A stretch of DNA of 64,000 nt, taken from contig QANY01003970.1 of assembly GCA_003255025.1 (NCBI GenBank), forward strand, positions 806,001-870,000, given 5' to 3'. Each line of letters starts with the position of its first letter. Positions within the stretch are counted from its first letter, which is position 1. The notes under the pieces are model-generated. The model had not been told where the DNA came from. It saw only the letters and a list, made by a program, of their open reading frames with translations, and did no database searches. Positions 8,778-22,800 of this stretch are shown piece by piece. Position numbers and translations under genes: made by a program. Origin of the DNA: Datisca glomerata (taxonomy: Eukaryota; Streptophyta; Magnoliopsida; Cucurbitales; Datiscaceae).

Positions 8778-11700
8778 ATGGTACACAGTGCCTACGATTC
8801 TTTCGAGCTCCTAAAGGATTGCCCCTCTAAGATCGAGTCTATCGAATCCTATGGCTCTAAACTCTTGCTTGGCTGCTCAGATGGTTCTCTCCGTATCTAC
8901 TCCCCCGAATCCTCCGGTTCTGACCGTTCTTCGCCGTCCGATTATCACTCGCAACCTTCTGAGATGCGGAAGGAGGCTTATGTATTGGAGAAGAATGTTG
9001 TTGGGTTTTCAAGGAGGTCCTTGGTGTCAATGGAGGTATTAGAATCGAGAGAGCTCCTTTTATCGCTCTCTGAATCTATCTCCTTCCATAGGCTTCCTAA
9101 TTTGGAAACTCTCGCCGTTATCACGAAGGCTAAAGGGGCCAATGTGTATTCATGGGACGATCGCCGAGGCTTTCTGTGCTTTGCAAGGCAAAAGAGGGTC
9201 TGTATTTTTAGGCACGATGGTAATTCAATGAAATTAGTATAAGCTATTCCACTTTTTGGTGTTTTATTTCATTTCTAGTCCTTTCCCTTACTCTCTGTAT
9301 TCTGTAAGCTCGGTTTCTTTACAAACTGAAGAGCGTTAGCGAAGTATTTCACTTTGAATTATGCTCTTTAATTTTGCGAATATTATTAGCTTAATGAATG
9401 TTAAGAAGTATTTTTGAAGTCTTGTAGGAGGGCGAGGATTTGTGGAGGTGAAAGAATTTGGTGTTCCTGACACGGTCAAGTCGATATCATGGTGTGGTGA
9501 GAATATATGTGTGGGAGTAAGAAGGGAATATATGATCCTGAATGCTACAAATGGTGCCTTGTCGGAGGTGTTTCCTTCTGGGAGGCTCGCCCCACCTTTG
9601 GTCGTGTCTCTTCCTTCTGGGGAGCTTCTTCTTGGGAAGGTATTCTATTATGTTGGTTATTTAGTTCCAAAAGTAATTTCTCATATATTTGGCAGAAATA
9701 TATGCATCTTTTACCGACTAAAAAGCTTATTTCAGATTCTGCTTTACGATATCGTATCATAGTGCAACAATTATAATGGAGATCCCTGCCTTAATCAAAA
9801 TATTGGATTGAATTGATCTTATCAACTTTTTTTCCATTGCTTGGAGATTTTGACTTGTTTTTTTTTTCCTTAAATCTTTGAAATGCTGTATGATTTTTTC
9901 ACATTTTTCCTTTAGGTTCTCCTGCATTGGGGTACACTTAAAAGTTAAACCAATGGAACCTCTTATGCAGGTTAATATAATATAATATATATATTCATGG
10001 TGTAGCATTTTATGTAAATTGTCCAGTTGAAGTATCTCAATTTTCATACATAATATGACAAATCGATAAATTATTAATATGGTGTAAGTTCCTGTTCGTT
10101 ATAGTCATATGAAGTAGACATTTTTATTTCTTCCTTTTAGGATAATATTGGAGTTTTTGTGGACCAAAATGGAAAGCTTCTTCAAGAAGGCCGGATTTGT
10201 TGGTCAGAGCCACCTACTGTTGTGGTCATTCAGAAACCGTATGCAATAGCTCTTTTACCAAGATATGTTGAGGTAGCTTGATCTGCAGCTAAGCAATCAA
10301 AGTTTTTGGTCTCGAAATTGTGCAGAAACTTTGAATGCTTTTATTCTATCTTGCAGATTCGATCTCTTCGTGCTCCATATCCGTTGATACAGACTGTCGT
10401 TCTTCGAAGTGTTCGCCGCCTCTTGGGAAGCAACAACGCCTTAATTGTTGCATTAGAGAATTCTGTTTATGGACTATTCCCAGTTCCTCTTGGTGCACAG
10501 GTACTCTAGATCATGTGTCATAGAATGCTATGATACTTGACTGTTGCTTGCAGCTTATGCATATACAATTTTTAAAACCGACTTGATGGACTAGATATAC
10601 ATGTTAAGTGCACGTATTTGAATGTTCTGAAATCTAAGCATAGTATGTTAATAACTTATGTACATTGAGGGTTGCCCCTTTGTTCTGCTATTCACAGTTC
10701 ATGAAAATGAACCTCAGAATAATAATCTCTTGTTGCGTATTGTTACAAATACAGCATCTCTAGGATTTTCTAAGGAAATTTTTATTTGCTGCAGATCGTA
10801 CAATTAACAGCATCTGGAAATTTTGAGGAAGCCTTGGCTTTGTGTAAGCTGCTTCCACCAGAAGATTCTAACCTTCGTGCTGCCAAAGAGGGTTCAATCC
10901 ATATTAGGTAGATAATTTCTGCTAAACAACTGTTAGTTTGTTTAATTGTAAAGCATTATACATATATCAAATCAATAACTAATTTTTCTGCTTCTATGCT
11001 ATGTAATAATGTAAATTTACCAACTTTTTTTTTTCCATGATGTTATGTCTTGAGGATTTCAAACCTTTGCATCTTGTATAACCTTCTTCCATCTGAAGGC
11101 CAAGGTCCATGAGCATGTTGGCCCTGCCAATACAATTGGTTCAGTTGGCTCTGTTGGACATGTAGATTTTGACCATACTCAAATTTTACCTGATTTAATT
11201 GTGACCATAGACTGTTTATGACCATGTTTCATGATATCAGATAAGTTTTCATGTGGTATCTTTATGGATCTTCTCTTCTTCTCTGAGGTTTAACAATGGC
11301 ATTGATTCTACACATAGATGTGCTTTATTAATTATAAACGTTTGAGAGAGTGAGGGAATATCACCTCTTTTTTGTTCTTTAAGGCTTTAACTGACTGTGG
11401 TGCAGAGAATAGCCTTAGTTAGATTTCAGTGCACGCTTTCTGGAATAATTATAGTATCTTAAGAAAAATGCATCATCAGACTTTTCCTGTGACTCACTTA
11501 TTAGTTAATGTTAAACGAGTTCATATCTTCATTTTGTAGATATGCTAATATATATTCATTTTACAGATATGCTCACCATCTTTTTGACAATGGGAGCTAT
11601 GAGGAGGCCATGGAACAATTTTTGGCTTCTCAAGTAGATATAACTTATGTACTTTCTTTATATCCATCTATTGTTCTTCCTAAAACAACTTTGGTCACCG

Positions 11701-14700
11701 AGCCAGATAAATTGATGGACATGACTTTTGATGCGCCATATCTTTCGAGAGATTCATCGGGTTTGTCAGACGATATGGAGCAGTCACCTCCACATCAGCT
11801 GTTGGAGTCTGATGAGAATGCAGTGCTGGAATCTAAGAAAATGTACCACAATACTCTCATGGCTCTCATTAAGTTCTTACAGAAGAGAAGACCCAGTGTT
11901 ATTGAAAAGGCAACTGCTGAGGGAACAGAAGAGGTTGTTTTAGATGCTGTAGGAGATAGATTTAAGAAATCATACAAGGTAAATCATTGATTTTGTATTT
12001 TTTATGTTAGTTACCTCGTATCATATGAGATACATGTGCAGTTGCAAAGTCCTTACTTAATATGTTTGACTGTTTTGGTGATGAAAGTTGCGTAGCAGTT
12101 AATTCTGCTAGCTGGTCACATATATGCTGTGTGGTTTAAGAACTAAGGGAAACAATTGTTTTCAACCATTTAGTCACACTTACAATTGGTGTCAAAACAA
12201 CTTAGCACGATCACCACTGACAAAGTTGATCCACGCCATTTCCTATATCAGTTAGCCTAACATCCATTGGATGTTAGGTGGATGGTGTTCCCTATATCAA
12301 TTATCCTAACATCCAGAATGAACAATATGATGGGATGACGGCAGTTGTGGAACAGGTTGTTAACTAGGTGTGTTTCTAGTAGACAGTTTTACAACATAAA
12401 AAGACTTATATAATTAAGTTGAATTGACATGATATATATGCAAGTTCATGAGTTGTATGGTGTCATTTGTTTAATAGAAATGTCATGTTAGTTATAATTA
12501 TGCTCTATAATTGGTGTTATCTTTGGTCTGGCAGGGGCGTGGTAGCATCCCGATTAGCTCGGGTGCTAGGGAGATGGCAGCGATACTGGATACAGCACTA
12601 CTTCAGGCATTGCTTCTTACTGGACAATCTATGGCAGCTTTAGAATTATTGAAAGGTCTTAATTACTGTGATGTAAAAATCTGCGAGGAGATTCTTCAAA
12701 AAGGCAATCATTACTCTTCTTTGTTAGAGCTTTACAAGTGCAATTTGATGCACCGTGAAGCTCTTAAACTTTTACATCAGTTGGTAGAAGAATCAAAAGG
12801 CAACCAGTTGCAAGCTGATCTTATCCAAAACTTCAAGCCTGAGGAGATTATTGACTATCTCAAGGTAGTTTTCCTGATTGATTGGATGCCTCCTATCTGT
12901 TTTGAATTTGTGTTTAATTTGATAGAAGCAGGTTTTGTTTTTATAAGAAACATAAGTCTTTCATTAATACTATAGATTCCACAAAACTTCTAATCTGGAA
13001 GTTGGAATGGAATCTGATAGTAGATCACTATCTACACTTTTGTCCTAAGTAACTTTTGATTGTTAAATGCTAGCCAGTACTCTAGGTTTTGGTCTAATTG
13101 GCCTAGTGGTTGGGTGGGGTCATTGAGCTTTTTGTCAGCGGTGGACATGACTTTTCTATTAGAAAAGAAAAACATTGATGTCATATTTATCTCGTCCAGA
13201 TCTGAAATTTGTTTTGATGGTTTCGTCAAGATCTGAAATCTGGAACCAGATGGAAGCTTTTATGTTGATGATAGTATTTGCTCTCTGGTAAAAAAGTTGG
13301 TATATCTGCTGTGCCTTATTGTTTGGATCTTAAAGAATGCAGGCTACGTGGTCAGCGCAATAAATGGTGTTCATTTAATTCATTTGACTGAGCTACTCGA
13401 GAGGAATCTTAAACTCCAAATATTGAGCTTGTTTGCTAGCCATTGAGCCTTAACTTACATCTTATGAGTCTACAATCTTCAAATTATTGTTCATATTTTA
13501 ATATTCCTTAACAGTGCAGAGTATTCATAGGCCCTTCCCTTTGTTTTCAACCCAAACATGAAGGTCTTCCGAAATTTACTTTCTCAAAGATCCCAGAATA
13601 AGTCTTATGAAAAAAACAGATCCTAGGATAAGAACTATTCTTGTTGGCCATTACCAAATTGTGGAATTCTTTCACACTTCAAAGTTTGAGTTTTTCATTT
13701 TTCCTATTTGCTGAAGAATTTAATTGATAGGATGATCAGTGGTTTATTTACATTTCTAATAAGTTGATGAATTTTCTTTTGAAGCCTCTCTGTGGGACTG
13801 ACCCCATGCTCGTGCTAGAGTTCTCAACTCTTGTCCTAGAAAGCTGTCCGACGCAAACTATTGAACTCTTTTTGTCTGGAAATATCCCAGCAGACTTGGT
13901 AAACTCTTATTTGAAGCAGCATGCTCCCAGCATGCAGGCCACATACTTGGAACTTATGCTTGCAATGAATGAAAATGCAATTTCAGGGAATCTCCAAAAT
14001 GAAATGGTAAAGACCTTGTATATTTTTCGCTAGTTCTAACTAGTCACTAATCTTATTAAGATCACAAATAAAAGCAACTCTCTCTCTGCCATTTATGAGA
14101 AAAGAGTAAGCAGGCAATTTGCCCAACCCCAGCCATTTTTCAGTCATCATTGTTGACAGTGGTTGTTCTATTGGCTGCAGGTTCAACTATATCTTTCGGA
14201 AGTACTCGACTGGCATACAGATCTATGTGCTGAACAGAAGTGGGATGAGAAAGCTTATTCCTCAACAAGAAAGAAATTATTATCTGCCTTAGAGAGCATA
14301 TCAGGGTATAATCCAGAGGTTTTGTTAAAACGTCTTCCATCAGATGCACTATATGAGGAGCGTGCAATTTTGTTGGGAAAGATGAACCAACATGAGCTTG
14401 CTCTGTCTCTCTATGTTCATAAGGTTATTGTTTACATTCCAAAACTGACTTCCTCCTAAAACTTGTTTATATGTTATTGACTTCAACACCAATAGCTTCC
14501 ATTGGATTTATTTTGTTTGTGATTGTTTTAGTATATATTTTATTAGTGCTTTGAAAATTGAATTTCCACTAATTTCTGTAGCTTCATGTTCCTGATTTGG
14601 CATTGTCCTACTGTGATCGGGTCTACGAGTCTGCAGTTCAACCGCATTCTGCAAAGTTATCTGGAACTATATATGTCACCCTTCTACAAATATATCTCAA

Positions 14701-15881
14701 CCCCAAGAAAACCACCAGAAACTTTGAAACGCGAATTACGAATTTGGTTTCACCTCAGAATACGAGCGCTCTGAAGGCTAGTTCAGGGACTTCAGCTAAA
14801 GGTAAAGGAGGTCGTGCGGCTAAGAAAATTGCTGAAATAGAGGGCGCAGAAGACATGAGAATCAGTCTTAGTAGCACTGACAGTAGCAAGAGTGATGGTG
14901 ATGCAGATGACTCGTATGAAGAAGGTGGTTCTACCATAATGCTTGACGAAGTCCTTGATCTGTTGAGCCAAAGGTGGGACAGAATTAATGGGGCGCAAGC
15001 GCTTAAACTTTTACCAAGGGAGACTAAATTACAGGTACTCTTTATGCTGGTAGAGGACTCAGAAATGGTAACTAGCCATGTAGATTACTATTATCAGTCT
15101 ACTTTTAGTACTAAATTACAATGCATTGATATAATGTTCACATCTGAGTGTATGCTGATCCTGTGCAATGATCCTCTCAACAATCTATGTGGAATTGGAT
15201 TATGCTTTATCGTCGTAGGAAATCTTTTACTATCTGGATTTGCACACTTGAGTTGTTAAACTGCAGAACTTTATGATTTCTTTTTGGTAAACAAGGAGTT
15301 TTGTTTTTTATTTATTCTAATTGGGCGACTGTTTGTATAGACTAATTATAGTCTTTTTTGGGTTCGGTGTGGATTGCTTATCCTCCGAGCATTTTTGTAC
15401 ATTCGATTTTAGACAATAAATTTGTGTTTCTCATTAAAAAATGCAGAACTTGCTGCAATTCCTTGGACCACTTCTGAGAAAATCCAGTGAGGCATATAGG
15501 AACTTTTCAGTGATAAAGAGTTTGAGACAGAGTGAGAACCTGCAGGTATGCAAAATATATGATTGCAATTAGTTATAGTTTAACGTATCTCAAGCTTGCT
15601 TTACGATTATGTAAATACATTAACTCACCGTGGTAGAAATGGGAATTATGTATTCGTTTATAACATATTTTGTGTAATAGGTGAGAGACGAACTCTACAA
15701 ACAAAGGAAAGCGGTGGTAAAAATTACCAGTGACAGTATGTGTTCCCTTTGCAACAAGAAAATAGGGACAAGTGTTTTTGCTGTCTATCCAAATGGGAAA
15801 ACACTTGTGCACTTTGTTTGCTTTAGAGACTCTCAAAGTATGAAGGCTGTTGTCAAGGGATCGCCACTAAGGAGGCGATGA
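8778..15881 (+). CDS. VPS39: VPS39/VAM6-like HOPS tethering subunit
   Basis: Twelve exons: 8778-9219, 9428-9639, 10141-10272, 10357-10500, 10795-10907, 11567-11978, 12535-12864, 13785-14006, 14181-14423, 14582-15034, 15447-15545 and 15681-15881. They sum to 3003 bp, a 1000-aa protein. The N-terminus (from MVHSAYDSFEL) is the CNH/citron beta-propeller. A clathrin-repeat helical middle follows (GNFEEALALCK, FDNGSYEEAMEQFL, GKMNQHELALSLYVHK). The C-terminal zinc finger has C955-x2-C958 and H978-x2-C981 (MCSLCNKKIGTSVF, LVHFVCF). VPS39 is a HOPS subunit that binds Rab7 and promotes tethering and fusion at the plant vacuole. Exon 6 has two in-frame acceptors 27 bp apart. The gene is convergent with PYROXD2. 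All junctions are GT-AG and frame and length match the family. Confidence 0.97.
12256..12278. repeat. Short inverted repeat in VPS39 intron 6
   Basis: CCTAACATCC and GGATGTTAGG are separated by ATT. A further partial copy of the left arm follows near 12304. Probably incidental intronic structure. Confidence 0.6.
13091..13250 (+). repeat. SINE fragment in VPS39 intron 7
   Basis: The segment contains TTGGCCTAGTGGTTGGGTGG, a tRNA-type box A that matches the head of the SINE at 26220-26402. The box-B region is not recognisable, so this copy is truncated or diverged. A local duplication (AGATCTGAAAT, twice, 32 bp apart) lies near its 3' side. Confidence 0.5.
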
Positions 15882-16040
15882 TGATCTCTCTGTTGGTGCG
15901 AAGAAGTGCCTTCCTGTTCTTGCGGGCAAGTGAATTTGCAGCAAGAAGTCCTATTAAACAGGTGTTCAAGGCATTATATCGGATTGGGGAGCTCAGTCCT
16001 CTGTTTATATATGATTAGTAAAACTATACTTAACCTCCTC

Positions 16041-16146
16041 TGTTGTTGATAGTGATACTTCCTCGTCGTGGGACGGTCGTTGATAGTGATACTTCCTCTG
16101 TTGTTGATAGTGATACTTCCTCTGTTGTTGAAAGTGATACTTCCTC
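16041..16146 (+). repeat. 24-bp minisatellite downstream of VPS39
   Basis: About four copies of GTTGATAGTGATACTTCCTC lie just past the VPS39 stop, two of them exactly 24 bp apart (16099, 16123). A second small repeat, GATGGAGGAGCTACATCA, follows at 16190-16235. They probably lie in the VPS39 3' UTR. The array is in-frame as a 24-mer, but no supported protein reads it. Confidence 0.75.
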
Positions 16147-16689
16147 ATGTTGGAACAAGCAACATCATGTCATTGGAGCTATATCAGCTGAGATGGAGGA
16201 GCTACATCAGCTGCGATGGAGGAGCTACATCATGTCATTGGAGCGGATGATTTCTTGTTTGGTTATTATTTGTGCTAATGTGTTTATATTACAGTTCCGT
16301 TTGTTGTAAAGAAGATTATTTATTTGCATGGTGTCCATGATCGTTGAGTTTGAGATTACCTCCAATTCCTTAAGACTTGTAACTTAAAAGAAAAACATGT
16401 TTAGTGGTGATACCATCCATCAATTCAATTCTCATTTCAATCGAGTTTATGTTTGCTCCCTTCCAACTCTTAAGTTTGAATTGTATTGGATGCAAAAAAA
16501 ACCCCTAGGGGTCATGCTCTATGGTTCCAAGCTAATAGTTTACTTTGACTCATGTAAGAAAACTTCGAAACGAAACACATGCATGAGTCTCGTGAGATTA
16601 TCGGGCTCAAAAGTTGCCCCGGACACTCATGGTCACCCAAAAAAAATTGATGGATAGCCAAACCCCATGTTTAACTCAAGCTTCTTCCT

Positions 16690-16760
16690 GAAGAGTTGCA
16701 TCAAAGAAGATTGATATTCAAGTGAACAGTTGCATCAAAGAAGATTGATATTCAAGTCTG
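16690..16760. repeat. 35-bp tandem duplication between VPS39 and PYROXD2
   Basis: AGTTGCATCAAAGAAGATTG and its continuation to TTCAAGT occur twice with a 35-bp period (from about 16694 and 16729), downstream of the PYROXD2 stop. Confidence 0.85.
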
Positions 16761-16893
16761 AAGTAAGAGGATCATATCACTTAAAAGTCTTATTCTTTGA
16801 TGAACTACATTTAAAAAAAAGATATGCACCTTCTCCCTTGACAGAGAGGAAGGAAGAGTTTATTGGTCATACTGAAGTTGAATCGTTGTGGCA

Positions 16894-19800
16894 TCAATTT
16901 AATGGTTTCTTCACATCTTGAAGGACCAAACGAGCGGCATTCCGGCCAGGTGCACCCATCACACCACCACCAGGATGGGCACCACTCCCACATAAGTATA
17001 GCCCTTGTACTGGAGTTCTATAGTTCGACCTGTGTCTCCAAAGTAACAGAGTCGAGGAATTAAATATAAAAAAAAATCAAATTATGATTGCAATTTGACA
17101 CAATGGATTAACATATTATCTTTTGAGGTTGTCGTATTAATTAGGAAAAGAAAACATTACAAACAGTGTAAGAATTACCATCCTTTAACCGGCCGCATTA
17201 GGAAGAGGGAGTCCAAACCCATTGCACCATGAAATATGTTTCCTCCTGGCAGAATATGAAAAATATTGAAGACAGCAGATGATACCAGAATCAAGATGTC
17301 AATATTAGAGTCATGAACCTAGTGCCTGGTGGTGCAGCACTTCTTAAAATGACTTCCACTTTGTACATTCATAAATTTTGAAACGTATATTTGTCATAAA
17401 ACTATAAGTAATTCTACATCGACGAAGTTTTAATCGACCCAAGTGATATGTCAATTGTTTAGAGGTTAATTTGACAGATCATTTTAATGTGTAAAACATC
17501 AACATATAATGATTGACGTGTCACTTATCAATTAAATTGTTGTTTATAACTTGATCAGTCTATAATTACTTTGAAACCCTTTGTTGTTTTTCTGTAAGGC
17601 GCATAAATAAAAGTATTCTCAAAAAACAGATGCTCTAAATTGTCGATATACAATGCACATCTGTTTTTTTTATATTTTGTTGGATCCAATAATCGTTCCT
17701 AACATTCTTACTTTAGTATATTATTGCTAAGTATTAGCACTGTATTTGTTTCTGGCTCCGTACCTGTCAGACCGAATTCCCTCTCAAGGTCAGGAGGAGT
17801 TAACATGTCATATCCAATGATTGAAGAGCTGAAGCTCGGAGCATATTCATCAATCAATGTGAAACATCTCTGGGCAAATGATTCCTAAGGGCATGCAAAA
17901 TACATTTGACCTTATGATCACAAAAATAATAATAATGGGCTATCAACGGATGAAAGATGTGGAAGACTTAGTATAAAAGTTAACTTGAAGCAAATGCCGA
18001 AATAATAGAGGCAAGCTAATCTCAGAAGCAGAGTAGGCTGGTTAATTTCTAGAATTGAAACTTACTCTGTAAGCAGGATCTTCCCAGGAGCCGTCAGAAG
18101 GTTTATATGGTGTGTACTGAATAAATAGATTAATGACATGTTTACCTACAAATTGTGAGATTCCATCAATTCATATTAGCAATTTAGCATTAAAATATTA
18201 ATGGATAAAGTTGAGCCTGCTGATCGCCGCTGGGACACTTTCTAGAAAACCATGTATAAATTACTAAAACAAAAGAGAGGTTATTTCCATGCGCTGTGTG
18301 CGAAAAGGATAAACAAGGATGACTCTCCTCTCATTCTGATATTATTGAATGAGAGAACGGAGATCGCTATTTTCTTTGACAGAGATTAATGAGAAGCATG
18401 CTTTACTGCTCTATACTTAATCCACTTTCCTTACTCTCAGAACATGAAATGTTTATAAAATCTAAATGAAAACAAATCCACGTCACCACTTAACAAAATA
18501 TCACGAGATACAAAAGGCACAAGTAGATGGAGGATCGAACCAGGTGGGGATATGGTCTTGTCTAGTACAGAAGGAATTGTCATCTCAATGATAGGTCGTC
18601 GAGAAGGCAGCCCATTCACAGCATCTTGACAGGCTGAGTCAATTTCCTCCATACTAAATGACACAAATTATACAATTATTAAACGTCAACGTAGTTGTAT
18701 CATATTGACTCAAAAGTTCAAGAGATGCATGAGAAAGTTAATAATTGACAGCAAGACTTTCACCAATGAGACAACCATCATTGCCTTAAAAAGTAATTGT
18801 AATACATTAGACAACAGCAGTTTTGCTAGCCTTTGAATTTTGCTTGATGTCACTGCAAGAGAAGCATTAAAACAAATCTTTGAAAGTGAAGTAGAGCTCC
18901 CATTGAGTTACATTATCTTGAGCCCGAACACTTGGAAATGAATCCATCATCATCTAATTCTTTTAATCAAGTAATATTTTAGACCCACTAACTAAGGTTT
19001 TAGAACTTATATGACTGTGTCGAAGAACTATCAAGGGGTATAGCAAAGCCAAAGGTTTTAATGTTATCACGTTAGGATTAGCGCATCCGCCCGTCTACTT
19101 GGTTGGTGTTTTAAGCTTAATAAAGATACAAAAATGTTATTTTCTTGAGTCGTTAGCCTTCCATTAAAATGATGTATAAGAGAAACAATGAACCTCAAAA
19201 ACCGACAGTTCTAACCTTTCAGAACCAATATGAATGGTACCCACATGCTGAGGTCCTGCTCCTGCATCAGATGCACTCAACTTGCAACATTGAAACTGTG
19301 GCAATCTGTCAACAGCCAAGTTTATTTTGGTAGTTCCCTGTTTTGGTGAATGACAGTTGGAATTATAATGGAGTTAGAGCTTAGAACTCATTTCCCTTTA
19401 CTTCAAACTAATTAGTTAATTAGTTATTTCCAACAATAATTCAACTGATAGTTAAGACGGCTCCACATCAAAATACGAATGGAAAGCCAATTGAATTGTC
19501 AGAAAGCATTTATAGCATGGAATTCATCAGTTCTCTCTGTAACATTAGTTATTGACTCACAAACAATAATCAGACCTTCTAACAAAAGGAGCTCGCATCA
19601 GGCTTTAGAGTACAGAGCCTACCTATCCGGCCCCACCTAGCTGCTATATATGACATATGCAATAAATGATATATCCCCTCAAACTGTGGTATATGTAGGA
19701 TGAAGGTAGCTAGGAGTATCATAATGAGATCTTACAGAGCTATAATCAGAGTACTTAATAGCACGGGTAAAGTCTTCAGGAAGCACATTTCCAGGCACTA

Positions 19801-22800
19801 GATCCTGTGTCCAGAAAATTATGCAAGGCGATAATATTGTTATCAGTCCATCCTGCTGTATGAGAAGTTACTTCACAAAAACTACTCATAAATGCTCTTT
19901 CCAAAGGAAAACTGTAAAATGTTTTACCAAGAATGTTCTATAGGGGGTTGCATTTGATAGAACTGTTGAAGATTGCACCCACGTGCCATCAGCCAAAATT
20001 ACCTATGCACATGCTAAGCAATGTTTGTAATATTTACACTTGATCTAAGCTTCGAGAGAAATGTCATTAAAGCAACATTGTCGTAAAGCTAACCCCTTTG
20101 ACTCTGCCTGAGCCCTCAACCACCAACTTTGACACCTAATGAACAAAAACTTAAACCTTAGTGGCAGCAGGAGATGACAACATGAAGTCTAAGTTATAAT
20201 CAGAAATACAAGAAGGATGTGAATTAATAAATGCGATAACTACGTTATAAATGTGGAAATTCATTGGACCATTGATGCGGGATTTAAGTTGTTAAAGCTA
20301 GAAAAATTTATAGAAAAGAATTTATACATATGCATTCGTGACAATCTGAGCCCCAGCTTCCTTAGCAGCATTTGCAATGGCCCTTGATACAGAGCCCATA
20401 CCACCTTCAACGTACCTGCAAGAAATCTTTCATTGACCAAAATCTTTCGGAAACTAGTACACATTTCAAATCTCAATTTTGGCAATAAAAATAAGCAATT
20501 TGTCCAAGTACACTTTACTGAAATAGAAGGGTCAACAGAATTATTTTCCAGACCTGATCTTTGCATCTGATAGCAGTACATGCATACTAATTTAGCTTCA
20601 AAGGGTTAACATTAAGGAAAGACATTTCCAGAAGCTGATATTTCCTCTCCAAGAGAAAGGGTCATCAAATCAAATGGTTTAAACTAGAAATTCTCCGAAG
20701 GGTACAAACTGCAGAAGATGATATTTCATCTCAAATGATTCAAACTTGAGTCTGACGTCAAATTGTTTTTATGAACTGGTAAAGGTGAATGATACAAAAG
20801 AGTCACTTCTACCAAATTTGGCAGGACTACTTGCATAAGATTGTGTGTTCTCTATAAGCAATTAAATTATGCAACTTGTGCTGCTTTTAAATACCTAGTT
20901 CTTGAATGTTTTTTCATGAAAACAGATAACTGATTGGGATAATCAGTTGAAGAAAGATGAAAAGACATCAATAACTGCTTTCATCCTTGACTATAGTTCG
21001 TCAGAGTTGACATTATTTTAGTGAGATCTACTCAGAGAACAAATCAAAAGATGTTTTAATTTACTTGCTGACAATATTTTATAGTCAACAAGTTTACAAG
21101 TACACCAGGATATACATTCTAAGCCATGAGACAGAAAAGTAGTTGAAGTATGTCCATCTTATGTACAATCAAATTTTCACCTGGACTTGCATTGTGATAG
21201 CCATAATAATTTTATATGCTAGCTTAGTGGAGGACTTCATCGTCATATATCTTCACTATATTTTCTTCCTCTACATGGATTAGGTAGCTACAGCCACATT
21301 GTAGTTTCTAAATTTTTCCAAATGAGAAAGGGGTGTTAGTTTAAAGCTTTTTAACCCTGTAACCACTGCACCAAGCAAGCAATTGAGATACATACGACCA
21401 AATACCACGATCACCATCAGTTTCTCCCATTACATGATGAAGCAGAACATAGCCACTCCCTGGTGAATTGGCACTTGCCTACAATACAGAATTGAGGCAG
21501 AGTTATTAGTACAAATTACAATTTGAACAAATTTGAGAACTTTGTGAAAATAAATAATGAGTGATCGAAGCAAGAATGCTTGTGGTACTTCCACAACAGT
21601 TTGTTTCATCCACTAGCATTCTATAGATGATTGGTCCACAAATGATATCATGTCATATTTCCATGAAATATAGTAAAGGTTTTCTCAATGTGCGACCAAT
21701 GGATCAAATATCCATAAGCAACTGCGTCTTTTATCTGCAGAATTATTGAACCCTTTTTACCATGTCAGTCATGATTAAACCTTTGAATGCACAGTAAACA
21801 CTTCAGGAAGCTGATTAATAATTTTATTACTGATAAAAAACACTTCAGGAGACTTAAAAGTGTGAATCTGGTACAAATAGCCAAATAACAAAAAGAAAAG
21901 AATTCTCCGTTTAGATATTTATGCACCGAAAAGAGATGAAGCATTTGGAACACAGTAGCTTCGATTTCATAGCATAAAATATAAAGAGAAAATTTTTGAC
22001 TGCCACTGATATATGATGATGACTCTTACTGTAGACCCAATGACAGCATCAGTTGCAAGTGTTGCCTTCAGGACCTCTGTCTGCACAGGTTATTAATCTA
22101 AGTTAAAAGGCATTAGAGAAACACGTATAAACCGCTAAATATTGTAACTTCGACTCAATAGGAACTATTCCAAAACTAATTAAGTTTCCAGATAATGAGA
22201 AAAGACATCATGGATCATGATTCAGACCTGCTATAGAATGAACTAGAAGGAAGGTTATGAATAATCATTCAGCAAGGCTGACATCAAATGTAAGATAAAT
22301 TACATTGCAAAATCAGTTTTATTTGCATTTCAAATAAGAGATATAAAACAAATGAAAGAATGAAAATCATGGTACCCGAAAAGAATCCGGTATACGAAGT
22401 TGGTAATAAAATATTAAGTGGCTAAAATCAGATGACAACCTCAAACCAATTATTCAAAACTTTTGACGCTGGAGACAATAAAAGGTCAATAAAATCCCTG
22501 CAGCAACAAAAAGAACAAATTTAGAAAAATGGAGATGATTGCTGTTCATGAATCTGTACTGAAGTCGCAATATTTGCATGGAAGTGACTACTATATATGG
22601 CTGCACCAACACCATGTCATAATTAGTTTATTCAAATTTATAAAATGGGAAGCAAATGTTTGAAGTACCCAGCTAGTAATAGGATAGAGACTTACACCAT
22701 ATCTTTTTGCCCCAAAGAAATAGCTCTTCGTAGACAACGAGCCCAAAAAGCCGACTTTTCTAGCTTATCCCTAAGCCGGTCATTTAAAGATGAGTCTCCT

